DNA of 64,000 bases from Viola odorata (Eukaryota > Streptophyta > Magnoliopsida > Malpighiales > Violaceae): the NCBI GenBank assembly GCA_963691705.1, contig OY829542.1, forward strand, positions 41,165,105 through 41,229,104. Direction: 5' to 3'. The translations under genes and the position numbers were made by a program. The notes under the pieces were generated by a model. It searched no databases and was not told where the DNA came from. It saw only the letters and a list, made by a program, of their open reading frames with translations. This document shows positions 53,142 to 63,110 of this stretch, in pieces; the first letter of the stretch is position 1; every line of letters starts with the position of its first letter.

Positions 53142-54190
53142 TCAATTTCTAGCATGATATAGCTTCAAACGAGCTATATTCCAAGAGTTTTGTAAGGGAG
53201 TACCGTCGAGTGTTTCCAAATGGTACGCTCCCTTCCCGATAACACGGGTGACGCGATAAGGTCCGTCCCAGTTTGGGCTGAGCTTCCCCATACGTTGTCC
53301 TACCGCTCGTTTGTCCCTGAGCACTAAATCTCCCATTTTGAGCAGTCGTTCTCTAACTTGCCTGTTATGATATTGTGTCATTTTTCTTTTGTAATGTAGG
53401 GTTTTCAAGAGAGTCTCCCCATGCACCTCTGGTAGTCCGTCAAGGTTAGCGCGTAACCTTTCCTCATTCATTTCTTCTTTAAAATAAGCCACTCGGAGGC
53501 TTAGAGTGTCAATTTCTACTAGCGTAACAGCCTCTGTGCCGAAGGCTAATGCGAAAGGAGTTTCTCTCGTGCTAGCTTTGACGGTCATGCGGTAGGCCCA
53601 CACTACATATGGCAGTTCATCTGGCCATTTCTTTTTAGTACCTTCAAGGTTTCTTTTGATGCCACTAAGAATGCTGCGATTGGTCACTTCTGCCTGACCG
53701 TTAGTTTGGGGGTGCGCTACAGAAGAGAATCTCTGTTCGATCTGACTGATTTCTAAAAAATTGGCTTGTGAATTGTGTTCCATTATCATTGACCAATATG
53801 CGAGGTATCCCAAATCGCATAATAACTTGATGCTTAAAGAAACGCCAGATTTTTTCGGTAGTGATGTTAGCTAACGCTTCCGCTTCTGCCCATTTCGTGA
53901 AATAATCCACCACTACAACCACAAATTTTTGTTGAGATCTGGCCTTTAGAAACGGACCCAAAATGTCGATTCCCCATTTGGCAAACGGGCATGGAGTGAC
54001 TATTTCTGAAATTTGCGTAGCAGGCTTTCGAGGAATCTTGGTGTATTCCTGACATTTCTGACAGGTCCTCACAAAGTTGTGACAATCTCTTCGAATGGTG
54101 GGCCAATAGAACCCCGACCGAAAGACTTATGCTGCCAAGGTGTCGCCCGCTACATGCATACCGCATATTCCTTCATGGATTTCTCGTAAG
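53142..54190 (-). pseudogene. Element A integrase, frameshifted
   Basis: Order on the minus strand: GICGMHVAGDTLAA (zinc region start, upstream frame), CQKCQEYTKIPRKPATQI, PFAKWGIDILGPF, VVVVDYFTKWAEAEALAN, ILVNDNGTQFTSQFF (second catalytic Asp), a frameshift near 53740, HPQTNGQAEVTNRSILSGIK (catalytic Glu), WPDELPYVVWAYRMTVK, and the C-terminal PNWDGPYRVTRVIGKGAYHL, stop at 53142. This is the only copy in the window that reaches the natural pol end. Inserts cDNA in the genome when intact. Confidence 0.9.
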
Positions 54191-55290
54191 GTGTGGAGGC
54201 CTTCCTGCTCCGTTTTGCACTTTGCGGCTGGATGGGAGAAGCATCTCTGAATCAGCTCCCCATTGTAGTATGTGCACCGTACCGCTTGTTTCAAAACTTT
54301 CCTCTTTTCAATGTTATCCGCTGGCAACTCATCGTGTTTCAGGTATTTTATTATGGGAATTCTCCAGTCATTCTCCACTTCATCCACGCAAAGTAACAGT
54401 TGTTCTTCCATGAAAGAAGGCGCAAGTATCTCCCCATAGTATACATCTTTAGGTATGGAGGCTTCCGGGTTGGCTGCCATTTTAGCAAGATTGTCAGCCT
54501 CAATATTATCTTCTCGAGGAATATGCTCAAAGCTGACTTGAGTGCCTTTTTTCTGCAGTTCCGTCAGCTCACGCTTCACTTTTGCAAGATATTGGATCAT
54601 GATAGGTTCTCTGGGTTGGGAGATCCCCAAGACTTGATCTATTATCAGTTTAGAATCTCTGCGTATCTGCAGTCGTAGATCGCGCGCCGTCCCTATGGCG
54701 TGTGCGGCTTCGATAAAAAAACTATTACCTACCCTGAGTCCTGCTAACAACGCTTCGTACTCAGCCGCGTTATTAGACAATGGTTGCAGAATTCTGATAG
54801 CGTACCGTATCTGCATGTCATTTGGTCCAGTCATGAAAATTCCTGCGCCAGCTAACTCTTGGTTTTTGGCTCCGTCTACATGGATGATCCACAGGTTAGT
54901 GTATGTGTCTGGAGATGGGAGGTCTGAGTCTTCTACCTCCCCTTCTGGTGGGTCCATCGGTGTTTCTTGTGTAAATGTGCATTCTGCTATGAAGTCTGCT
55001 AACGCTTGGGCTTTAATGGACGGTCTGGCCTTGTATTGCAACCCATATTGTTCGAGTTCGATTGCCCAAATCAACATTCTTCCTGAAGACTCAGGTTTCC
55101 TGAAAATTTTCCTTAATGGTTGATCAGTGAGTACTACAACAGGGTGAGCTTGGAAGTACCGATCCTTCTTCCATGTTGCCTGCACTAGGGCAAACGTCAC
55201 TTTCTCAATGCGGGCGTACCGTAACTCGGCGTCTTTCAGCACATGGCTAACAAAGAATACTGGACGGTGAATATGCCTATCGCTTCATAC
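54191..55290 (-). pseudogene. Element A RNase H and second (archaeal-type) RNase H
   Basis: From 55242: VLTDQPLRKIFRKPESSGRM and EQYGLQYKARPSIKAQALAD (end of RT-RNase H), then WIIHVDGAKNQELAGAG, LSNNAAEYEALLAGLRVG, RDSKLIIDQVLGISQPREP and VSFEHIPREDNIEADNLAKM: the D-E-D-D pattern of the extra RNase H of the Tat lineage. The leading 'RGD' of the usual CGDSKL is RRDSKL here. Open for 371 codons. Confidence 0.9.
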
Positions 55291-56340
55291 GAGGACTACA
55301 CTGACCACCTCGTCAGCAACACCCAGATACAGGTATAGAGCGTCACCCGGTTCGGGTCTCGTTAGCACTAGGTCAAATGAGAGATAGGCTTTTAGGTCGG
55401 CAAATGCTTTTTCATATTCTTCTGTCCATCCGAAAGGGGCTTTGTTACGAATGACCTTGAAAAAAGGTAAACATCTCTCGCCTTGTTTGAAAATAAACCG
55501 TCCTAAAGCAATGATGCGTCCTGTGAGCTTCTGTACCTCTTTGACGGTTCGAGGAGATATCATGTCCTGAATGGCCTTCACCTTCGAAGGATTAGGCTGG
55601 ATGCCTTTCTGACTAACCACGTAGCCTAAGAATTTGCCCGTTTGGAAAGCAAACATGCATTTACGTGGATTCAATTTCATTTTGTGCTCTCTCATTATGC
55701 CAAAAACTTCCTCTAAGTCGGCTAAGTGGTCCTTGAAGCTTCGACTTTTGACCAATATGTCATCCACGTCAGCTTCCATATTTTTCCCAATTTGCTCCTC
55801 AAAAACTTTGTTTGCCATGCGCTGGAATGTTGCCCCAGTGTTTTTCAATCCAAACGGCATCGCCGTATAGCAATAAGTGGCCTTTTGGGTGATGAAGACG
55901 GTCTTTCTTCATCTTCCATGGCCATGGGAATTTGGTGATATCCGGAGTTGGCATCTAATGAGCTTAGGTAGGCGTACCCAATAGTCTGATCGACCAACTG
56001 ATCGATTCGAGGAAGTGGATAGCAATCTTTGGGGCAGGCGTCATTCAAGTCAGTGAAATCGATACACATGCGCCAATCTCCATTGGGTTTTGGGACTAAG
56101 ACAGGGTTAGCCAGCCATGTGGGATACTGGACTTCTCGAATGAACCCAGCGTCCATGAGCTTCGATATTTCTTTCTCGATGGCTACTATCTTTTCTGGGG
56201 AGAAAGCACGCCGCTTTATCTGAACAGGCTTAGTGTTAGGGTTAACATTTAACCGGTGTTCCGCGACTTCTCGTGAGACTCCAGGCATATCCGCAGGTTT
56301 CCACGCGAATACCTCTTTGCATTTTCTTAGTAGTCGAGCT
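55285..56340 (-). pseudogene. Element A reverse transcriptase, catalytic Tyr lost
   Basis: MPGVSREVAEHRLNVNPN, GFIREVQYPTWLANPVLVPK, CIDFTDLNDACPKDCYPLPR, SSLDANSGYHQIPM, a frameshift near 55905, MPFGLKNTGATFQRMANKVF, then ADVDDILVKS where B and E1 have AYVDDILVKS. The catalytic Y-V-D-D has become D-V-D-D. FQTGKFLGYVVSQKGIQPNP and the RNase H start follow to a stop at 55285. Confidence 0.9.
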
Positions 56341-57640
56341 AACTGCGCGTTCTCTTCCAGGCTTAGCTTTTCACTAACTAGGAGGTTCGCTTCTTCGTCC
56401 CCCCGATAGGAACTGACACCATTTTGTCTACCGGCTGAGTGCGCTTTTCCTCTTTATCTTCAAAGGGGTCATCCGCTACGTGTCGCAACTCTTCTGAGTC
56501 ATGAGCAAGTAACATTCGGCAGCTAGCTTCTAGTCTCCTTTGACGGAGACTACTCCGTCCCATGAAGGACATTTCATCCTTAGATGTTTTTGTGATATTG
56601 CGGCCCCAAAGCGGTTGAGGAATGGTCGCCCAAGTATGGCGTTGTAGGGCAAAGTCAGGTCTACAACCAAGAATAATAATTCCTCTGACCGTTTGGACCC
56701 GTCCTCCCTAAAATACACCGGTAGCGATGTAACTCCGGTTACTGCAATTGGGACCCCATCTACCCAATTATAGGCTTTTTACAAGGCGTTAGCTTATCAT
56801 CAGGACGCTTCATTAGATTGTATGCCTCTAGCGAGAATAGGTTTACTGCACTTCCGTTATCGACAAGGGTTCTCCTGACTCCGTGGCTGCCGATAACGGG
56901 TGTGACTGACAATGCATCGTTGTGTGGGTAAACGACGCCTTTCTCATCCTCTTCTGAGAATGATAGCACCATTCAGTCCAACGCGCTTATCGCTTCATTT
57001 CTCGATAACGCATTTTCTCTTTTACGTTTCTCACCTGCCGCAGGTACCAACGGCGCGGGTTCGTCTAAATACGGAGTGCCTCCAGCTATGATGTGGATTA
57101 TAGGAACATCGTCCTCGCCGACTGCAAGTGTTTCCCTACCCCCTCCGATAGGGATGGCGTTAGCTCCTGTGGCGTGAGAAGGTACTTGCCTGTTGTCAGT
57201 CGTTCTGCTCCCCGGATTATTCCTGGCTTCTTCTCTTGTCTTGGTGGCGAACTCACCAAGATAACCTTCATCTACAAGGCGCTTTATCGCCAGTTTTAAC
57301 TCTCTATATACGTCTGTCGAATGTCCTTTGGCTTTATAATTACTCCTAGTTTCACAGGAGCCGGATAACGGATGGGTAGGTTCCGCTGCTGGACAATTGA
57401 TAAAATGTATGCTCTCGAAAGTATGAGGGAAGGAAGGTCAGGGTCATATATCCGGCCCTTTGGCGGATCCGTTTGTCTTCTGGTAGGGGAATTTCTAGAT
57501 CTCCCTTTCGAGAAATTACCTCTTTGCCGGTTCGAGGTTCTGGGGATGTGATCTTTCCGTTGGCTGTAGTCATCACTTGGGCGCGTATCAGGAGCTACGT
57601 TAGCTTGGGCGTTAGGAGGTTGATGCGTATCTTGGGGCAT
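56341..57640 (-). pseudogene. Element A gag end and protease, several breaks
   Basis: Pieces in order: SQRKDHIPRTSNRQRGNFSK (57560s), VVYPHNDALSVTPVIGSHGV, active site TLVDNGSAVNLFSLEA, a frameshift near 56765, MYFREDGSKRSEELLFLVVD, NAILGRPFLNRFGAAIS, MKCPSWDGVVSVKGD. The zinc-knuckle-like segment seen in B and E1 is deleted near 57340. A deletion also removes part of the DRYVCV linker near 56480. Confidence 0.85.
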
Positions 57641-58956
57641 ACTCCGAATTTGTTCTCTATTTTCCCCTTATTCCATCCTTGCGTAATTGTGTGCTTTCAG
57701 CCTCAGCGCATCTAACGTTAGCGGTGGATCCACCATCAATGTATCTCGCAACTTCCCATAACAACAATTGCGCTTTAGGGCTTCCACAGCAAAATCGATG
57801 GTGACTCTTGGCGTTAGAGACATCTCAAGATCAAAGCGACTCAAGAAGTCTCTCAAGGGCTCCTGCGATTTTCGGTGGATGTCGAATAATGCTGCAGCGG
57901 ACTTTTTGATGGGGACAGCTGTGCTAAACCGGCTCCGAAACTTGGCTTCCAGCTGAGAGAAACTATCGATAGACCCTACTGGAAGCCCTTCAAACCAGAG
58001 ACGCGCTACACCCGATAGCGTCATGACAAAAATCTGACATAACGCGGCGTCACTATGGGTTTGAAATTGTACAAAATCTTTCACCTTGTTGAGGTGTGAG
58101 ATTGGGTCTTTCGTGCCATCATACGATTCTGTGGGAAGCTTCACGTGTCAGTTGACTCTATGATGTCTTATGCGATAACTGAACGGGTGACCGATATTAT
58201 CGTCAGGGTTTCCACGAGGTCGGTGAGGAGGAGGAACTTCGTCAGGGTGTCATTGGGCTCGAAAGTCATGCTCATGATGTCGCCTAGGAGATCGATTGCG
58301 ACTCCTAGGAGTACGGGTTTGTTGCCTCCTGTTACTCGACCTTTCACTGTGCCTAGGATATGGGTCCCTGAACGCCTTGTCTCGCCTGTCGTTCCAACGA
58401 TCTCTATATTCGTCAGGCCAACACTCCCCTTCAGAAATGGGAATTTCCCTCGCATACTGTGCAGAAGGTTCAGCGTACCTATACGCAAGCTGCATGGGGC
58501 CGACAGGGACTGATGCTGAAGGTAAAGTTAACAGGATACCCCTAGAGTGCCGAGGCGACAGTGGCCGAACGGTGACGATAGGCGGAGTAAAAACTACTTG
58601 AGAAGGCACGCTCGGTCCTGAAACGTGAGGTGTGAATCCGGCGGCTAACTCTGTCAGCTGGTCTAGTTGAGCTTGAAGAGATAATATTGAATTCATAAAG
58701 GGATTACTCGCACTATCTGTCGCGGGTCCCCTTGAATGGGGAGTAGAATGACTGGGTCCCGTTATCTGGGATAAAGGAGTATACGCCTGGGACACAAATG
58801 TTCTTGTTGTTTGTTCAAAGGAGAGATCCGACATTCCTGGGGAATTTCTTGTACCGTGGTAGAAGCATCAGAAGTGGCGAAAGGGAAAAGTCACCTACGA
58901 GTAGAAAATAGAAGGCTAGAAGACTGGGACAATGCGGGATCTGAGTCAGAAGCCAT
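57641..58956 (-). pseudogene. Element A gag, broken
   Basis: ATG at 58956 (MASDSDPALSQSSSL), TGA after about 21 codons, and a frameshift into MSDLSFEQTTRTFVSQAYTP (58834). An Arg/Ser-rich block (HSERSSNRRQQTRTPRSRNR) follows, then the gag core at 58144-57668: ISHLNKVKDFVQFQTHSDAA, LCQIFVMTLSGVARLWFEGL, IHRKSQEPLRDFLSRFDLEM. Same order and spacing as in B. Confidence 0.88.
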
Positions 58957-59021
58957 AATCCTTCTATCTTCGGAAAGAATGGAGCTTGGTTATTAAGGAT
59001 GCTCACTTAATAGAACCAAAG

Positions 59022-59039
59022 CTCTCAATGAAAGCACCA
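59022..59039 (-). promoter_or_regulatory. Element A primer binding site
   Basis: Minus strand TGGTGCTTTCATTGAGAG, identical to E1 at 26529-26546; three bases inside the LTR. Confidence 0.85.
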
Positions 59040-59042
59040 ACT

Positions 59043-59628
59043 TGATAAAATTCTGACTGTTAGCGAAGGGTAGAAGGGGAGAATGGCTCATTGGATTCCA
59101 CGCTCGCGGTTGTCCGGTGTACCTGTAGGGCGCCGATAGGGGGTCCCGGCGTAAACACTCCGATGCTTAAGTTAGTATGAGTGGTCAAAGTAGCAAAGCT
59201 TTTGCCAGCGATCTTAGGCTTATCTTCTTCCTTGATTATGGGGGTATTTATAGGCGAAAAGCGGGGTATTTTCTGGGGGGCACGGCTATAGAGAGCGCTA
59301 ATGGGCCTGTCAGGGGGTTGACATTCCCGCCAACGGTGTGTTATCGTTGCGTTAGATATATATGGAGGTAGGCATTACCTAGGCAAGGTAACGCCTACTT
59401 TCCTCAAGGAACGGTGCGCTCAGCCTGGGACGGGATAACGCCTGGTCATGACAAAGTGACCTCGTGGGACCCCCCCTCCCCCCTCGTTGATGTCGACCAT
59501 CCCAGCGCTGCTCGCTTGATAAAGGGTGATAGCCTCGAGTTTGGCTGTCCGTTAGGTATAACCGTGTTCTGCCCCTAACGCGGGGTGTAAAGACGAAAAT
59601 ACCCTGGGCGTTAGGTCTATTGTTATTA
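59043..59628 (-). repeat. Element A 5' LTR
   Basis: 586 bp; plus strand TGATAAAATTCTGACTG...GTTATTA. The outer terminal CA has decayed to TA (minus-strand start TAATAAC instead of TGATAAC). Longer than the 3' LTR by 7 bp, mainly in the C-rich run near 59470-59484. Confidence 0.92.
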
Positions 59629-59837
59629 GCTTGACATGGGAAAGTTTCTCCCTTGGTTTCGTTATTCCTTGGGTTTAATGTGGATGCTATCTAGGTAGGA
59701 GGTTGTGCCGAATTTTGTGCTTGTGTGCTGAGTGTGCTTCTCCTGTATGCCTTTTTGTGGGAAACCATTTGTTCTTATTGAGGGGTTGTTTTGAGTTTAA
59801 TGCTCGAGGGCGAGTATGGGGTAGTGTGGGGGTGATT
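59629..59837 (+). other. E2 3' non-coding region, right part, with polypurine tract
   Basis: Begins with the second GCTTG target copy. Ends in GTATGGGGTAGTGTGGGGGT (59814-59833), the purine-rich tract that primes plus-strand synthesis, directly before the 3' LTR. Confidence 0.8.
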
Positions 59838-61245
59838 TGATGAGATGCATTTTGTACCAATTTCCCATTCCTTTCCTAGCCCTTTTTATGCATGTTGCTA
59901 CTGATCTCCTTCAGTTTTCATACTATTTGACAGACCAGATCCTTTGGAAAGGAAATACCAAAAAGATGCATTTATCACTGACTTCGGACGGTTTTGAACA
60001 GCTTGCCCCTGCATTTGTGCGCACGCGGCAAAAGAGAACTCTAGTGCAGAAAAGGAAAATCACGGAAAAGGAAGATTACGGATCAGGAAAATCAGAGAAT
60101 CAATCCCATTAATCCTACTTTTCCTGTTTTGGCAAGAAAATAAAGTCAGACGATCTCCAATTAAATTAGGATCTCTTTTTATTTAGTTTCCATTTTTCTG
60201 AACTTTCTACTATTGTAATTTTCTTTTAAAACCCTTTCTAGTCTGAGGGTTTAGACATCATATCTTCTTTTCTATTCTATTTTGGCTGGCGACACCTTTG
60301 GATTTTGGGGAATTCATCTCTGCCTCCATTGTTCTCACCGGAGCTTTGCTCCGGCCAGTACTAAATAAAAGCTTTCTGATTTTCTTCATTCTCTTCTCAT
60401 ATGCAATTTTATTTATCTATTTATTTTAATTTTATTATGAGTTGCTAAACTCACTCGTTCTTGGTAGGATCATCATAGGTTTCTTAAGAAGGTTGTGAGG
60501 TCGAATTGGAATTAATATATCCTTAGTCGGTATTTAATTATTTAACAATTTCTTGTCAATTCTACTAGGACTACTTCTAGCCTGATCAACTAGCTGTTTG
60601 CCCTAGGCGATTAAAGTCATCACTGTGGTTATAACTAACGCGAAGCTGCAGGGTAAGTTGACAACCAATCAGAGTTATCAGGTCGCTGGTTTCATTCGGT
60701 TGGGTTAAGTAAGTAATCAGGGTAGAGCCTCGAACGTACTGAGTGTCTCGCCCTAGACGCGTCTCCCTTCATCTTCATGGGCCTTCGAGTATTGCTTCTA
60801 TAAACGCACCTTGGGAGACGGCGAAGCGTCAAGACTACTCCATAAACGTACCTTGGGGTAGTTTCTCGTACGAAAGGAAGCAGGGGACCTAAACGCACCT
60901 GGTCCCCATAGCGCGTCTACCAGCGAGGGATAGACAATCATTGCACCCGTGATCAGCCGACTTTGAAAGCAACCCGAGATAGATTCCTACTGGGAACTCC
61001 TTCCTTTATTGATTTATTAGTCACTTTTATTACTATCTATTATTGTTTTATTAGATATTAAGCAACCAACTCTTGAAACCCCCCTGTTACTTGTTACTGC
61101 TCTGATCTGTTTGCCCTAGCTGCACAACACTAGACAGTGTCTACCTTAGTCTCTGTGGATCGACCCTGTACCACTATACACAGTTTAATTGTGCACTTGT
61201 TATAGGAATTATATATTATTTTTGAGGTGTCTCGACAGCACGTCA
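59838..61245 (+). repeat. E2 3' LTR
   Basis: 1408 bp, TGATGAGATGCATTTTG...CAGCACGTCA. Retains the CCGGAGCTTTGCTCCGG hairpin (60341-60357), followed by AATAAA (60363-60368), a possible LTR poly(A) region. Confidence 0.93.
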
Positions 61246-62060
61246 CTACTTAATGTCAATCCCTGTGTCAAACCGGTCCAACAGAAGCGAAGAGTGTTCT
61301 CTACGGAGAAGGTGTTAGCTGTTGACAAGGAGGTGACGAAACTCCTAGACGCAGGCTTCATTCGCGAAGTCCAATATCCAACCTGGTTAGCTAACCTAGT
61401 TCTTGTTCCAAAGCCCAACGGAGACTAGCATATGTGCATTGACTTCACTGACCTGAACGATGCCTGTCCCAAAGATTGCTACCCGCTCCCTTGAATCGAC
61501 CAACTAGTCGATCAGACCGTCGGGTATGCGAGTCTGAGCTCGTTAGACGTCAACTCCGGATATCATCAAATCCCTATGGTTGTCGAGGATGAAGAAAAGA
61601 CCACCTTCATCTCTCCAAAAGCCACTTACTGCTACACGACGATGCCGTTTGGGCTGAAGAACGCTGGAGCAACCTTCCAACGTATGGCGAATAAAATATT
61701 TGAAAAGAAAATTGGAAAGAATGTGGAAGCCTACGTTGACGACATATTGGTCAAAAGCTGAAGCTTCAAGGACCACTTGCTCGACCTAAAATAAGTATTT
61801 GACGTGATGAGAGAATACCAGATGAAGCTGAACCCCCATCAATGCATGTTCGCATTCCAAACGGGTAAATTTTTGGGTTACGTGGTCAGTCAGAAAGGTA
61901 TCCAGCTCAACCCCTCGAAAGTCAAAGCTATCTAGGACATGATATCTACTCGAACTGTCAAGGAGGTACAAAAATTAAAGGGCGTGTTATCGCCCTAGGG
62001 CTGTTTATCTCCAAGCAAGGCGAGAGATGCCTTCCTTTTTTCAAGGTCATACGTAAGAAA
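61246..62060 (+). pseudogene. E1 reverse transcriptase
   Basis: GFIREVQYPTWLANLVLVPK, CIDFTDLNDACPKDCYPLP, SSLDVNSGYHQIPM, FGLKNAGATFQRMANKIFEK and the intact catalytic AYVDDILVKS (61732-61761), then QCMFAFQTGKFLGYVVSQKG. In-frame stops include TAG in place of Trp at 61427, TGA for Arg at 61492 and 61759, TAA at about 61792, and TAG for Gln at 61933. A one-base loss near 61977 shifts the frame. Confidence 0.9.
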
Positions 62061-63110
62061 GCCCCTTTTAGGTGGACAGCGGAATGTGAAGAGGCTTTTA
62101 CAAACCTGAAAGCCTATTTATCATCCGACCTGGTGTTGACAAGGCCAGAACCAGGCGACACCCTATGCTTATACCTCGGCGTTGCTGACGAAATGGTTAG
62201 TGTCGTCCTCATTCGTGACGACAACCATCTGCACCGCCCTGTCTACTTCGTAAGTCATGTTTTGAAATATGCCGAGCTGCGGTATGCTCGCATTGAAAAA
62301 ATAATGTTTGCGCTAATACAGGCCACGCGAAAAATGGACAGATACTTCCAAGCCCATCCCGTCATCATACTTACTGACCAGCCCTTGAAAAGGATATTTC
62401 GGAAACCTGAGTCTTCAGGAAGAATGTTGATTTGGGCCATCGAACTTGAGCAATACGGATTGCGGTATAAAAATTGACCCTCCATGAAAGCCCAAGTCGT
62501 AGCAGACTTCATAGCTGAGTGCACCTTCACAGAGGACCCGTTAACGGACCTACCGGAAGAGGAAAAAGATGACTTGGATCTCCCGTTCCCTAAAACCTAC
62601 ACTGACTTGTGGGTCATTCATGTGGATGGGGCAAAGAATCAGGAACTAACCGGAGCCGAAATCTTCGTCATTGAGCCGCACGACATACAGATACGATACG
62701 CCATCAGAATACTGTAGCCGTTATCCAATAACGCAGCGGAGTATGAGGCGTTACTGGCTGGACTCAGGATAGGAAGAATCTTCTCCACCAAAGCCATACA
62801 TGATATGGGAATGATGGGAGACTTACAACTAAAAATCTGTGGAGATTCCAAATTGACAATAGACCAAGTCTTGGGACACTCTCAGGCCAGAGAGCCCATC
62901 ATGGTTCAGTACCTCGTTAAAGTGAAACGCGAGTTGCTAGAAATAAAGAAAAGTGGCATGCAGGTCAGCTTTGAGCACATCCCTCGAGAGGATAACGCTA
63001 AGGCAGACAACCTGGCCAAACTCGCTGCAAATTCGGAAGCGTCCATACCTAAGGGCGTATACTACCGAGAAATATCGGTACCTTCCTTCATGGAAGAGTA
63101 AGCGTGGCTT
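62061..63110 (+). pseudogene. E1 RNase H and second (archaeal-type) RNase H
   Basis: LTRPEPGDTLCLYLGVADEM, VYFVSHVLKYAELRYARIEK and LTDQPLKRIFRKPESSGRML (RT-linked RNase H), TGA at about 62476. Then VIHVDGAKNQEL, TAG at 62715-62717, NNAAEYEALLAGLRIG, CGDSKLTIDQVLGHSQ and FEHIPREDNAKADNLAKLAA, and TAA at about 63100. The TAG at 62715 falls on the same codon as the TAG in element B near 43253. Confidence 0.9.

Larger units (their letters stand above)
34677..59628 (-). mobile_element. Element A: Tat-type Ty3/gypsy with antisense gene module, split by element B
   Basis: Minus-strand order: 5' LTR (59628-59043), primer site, gag, protease, RT, RNase H, second RNase H, integrase (stop 53142), tandem repeats, antisense genes X4, X3, X2, X1 (plus strand), PPT-like motif, 3' LTR (35255-34677). 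The target duplication GCTTG is exact. Minus the B insertion it is about 16.3 kb, in the range of large Tat elements. The extra RNase H after the RT-linked one is a known hallmark of the Tat lineage. Confidence 0.92.
29352..61245 (+). mobile_element. Element E2: Athila-type, internally deleted, split by element A
   Basis: Paired LTRs 29352-30780 and 59838-61245, tRNA-Asp primer site at 30786, polypurine tract before 59838, and target duplication CGACT (29347-29351) / CTACT (61246-61250), differing at one base. Without the nested A insertion it is about 6.9 kb. Most of gag and the whole of RT, RNase H and most of integrase are deleted, so it is non-autonomous. Its 3' non-coding part is cut at 34676/59629 by A. 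Confidence 0.92.
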
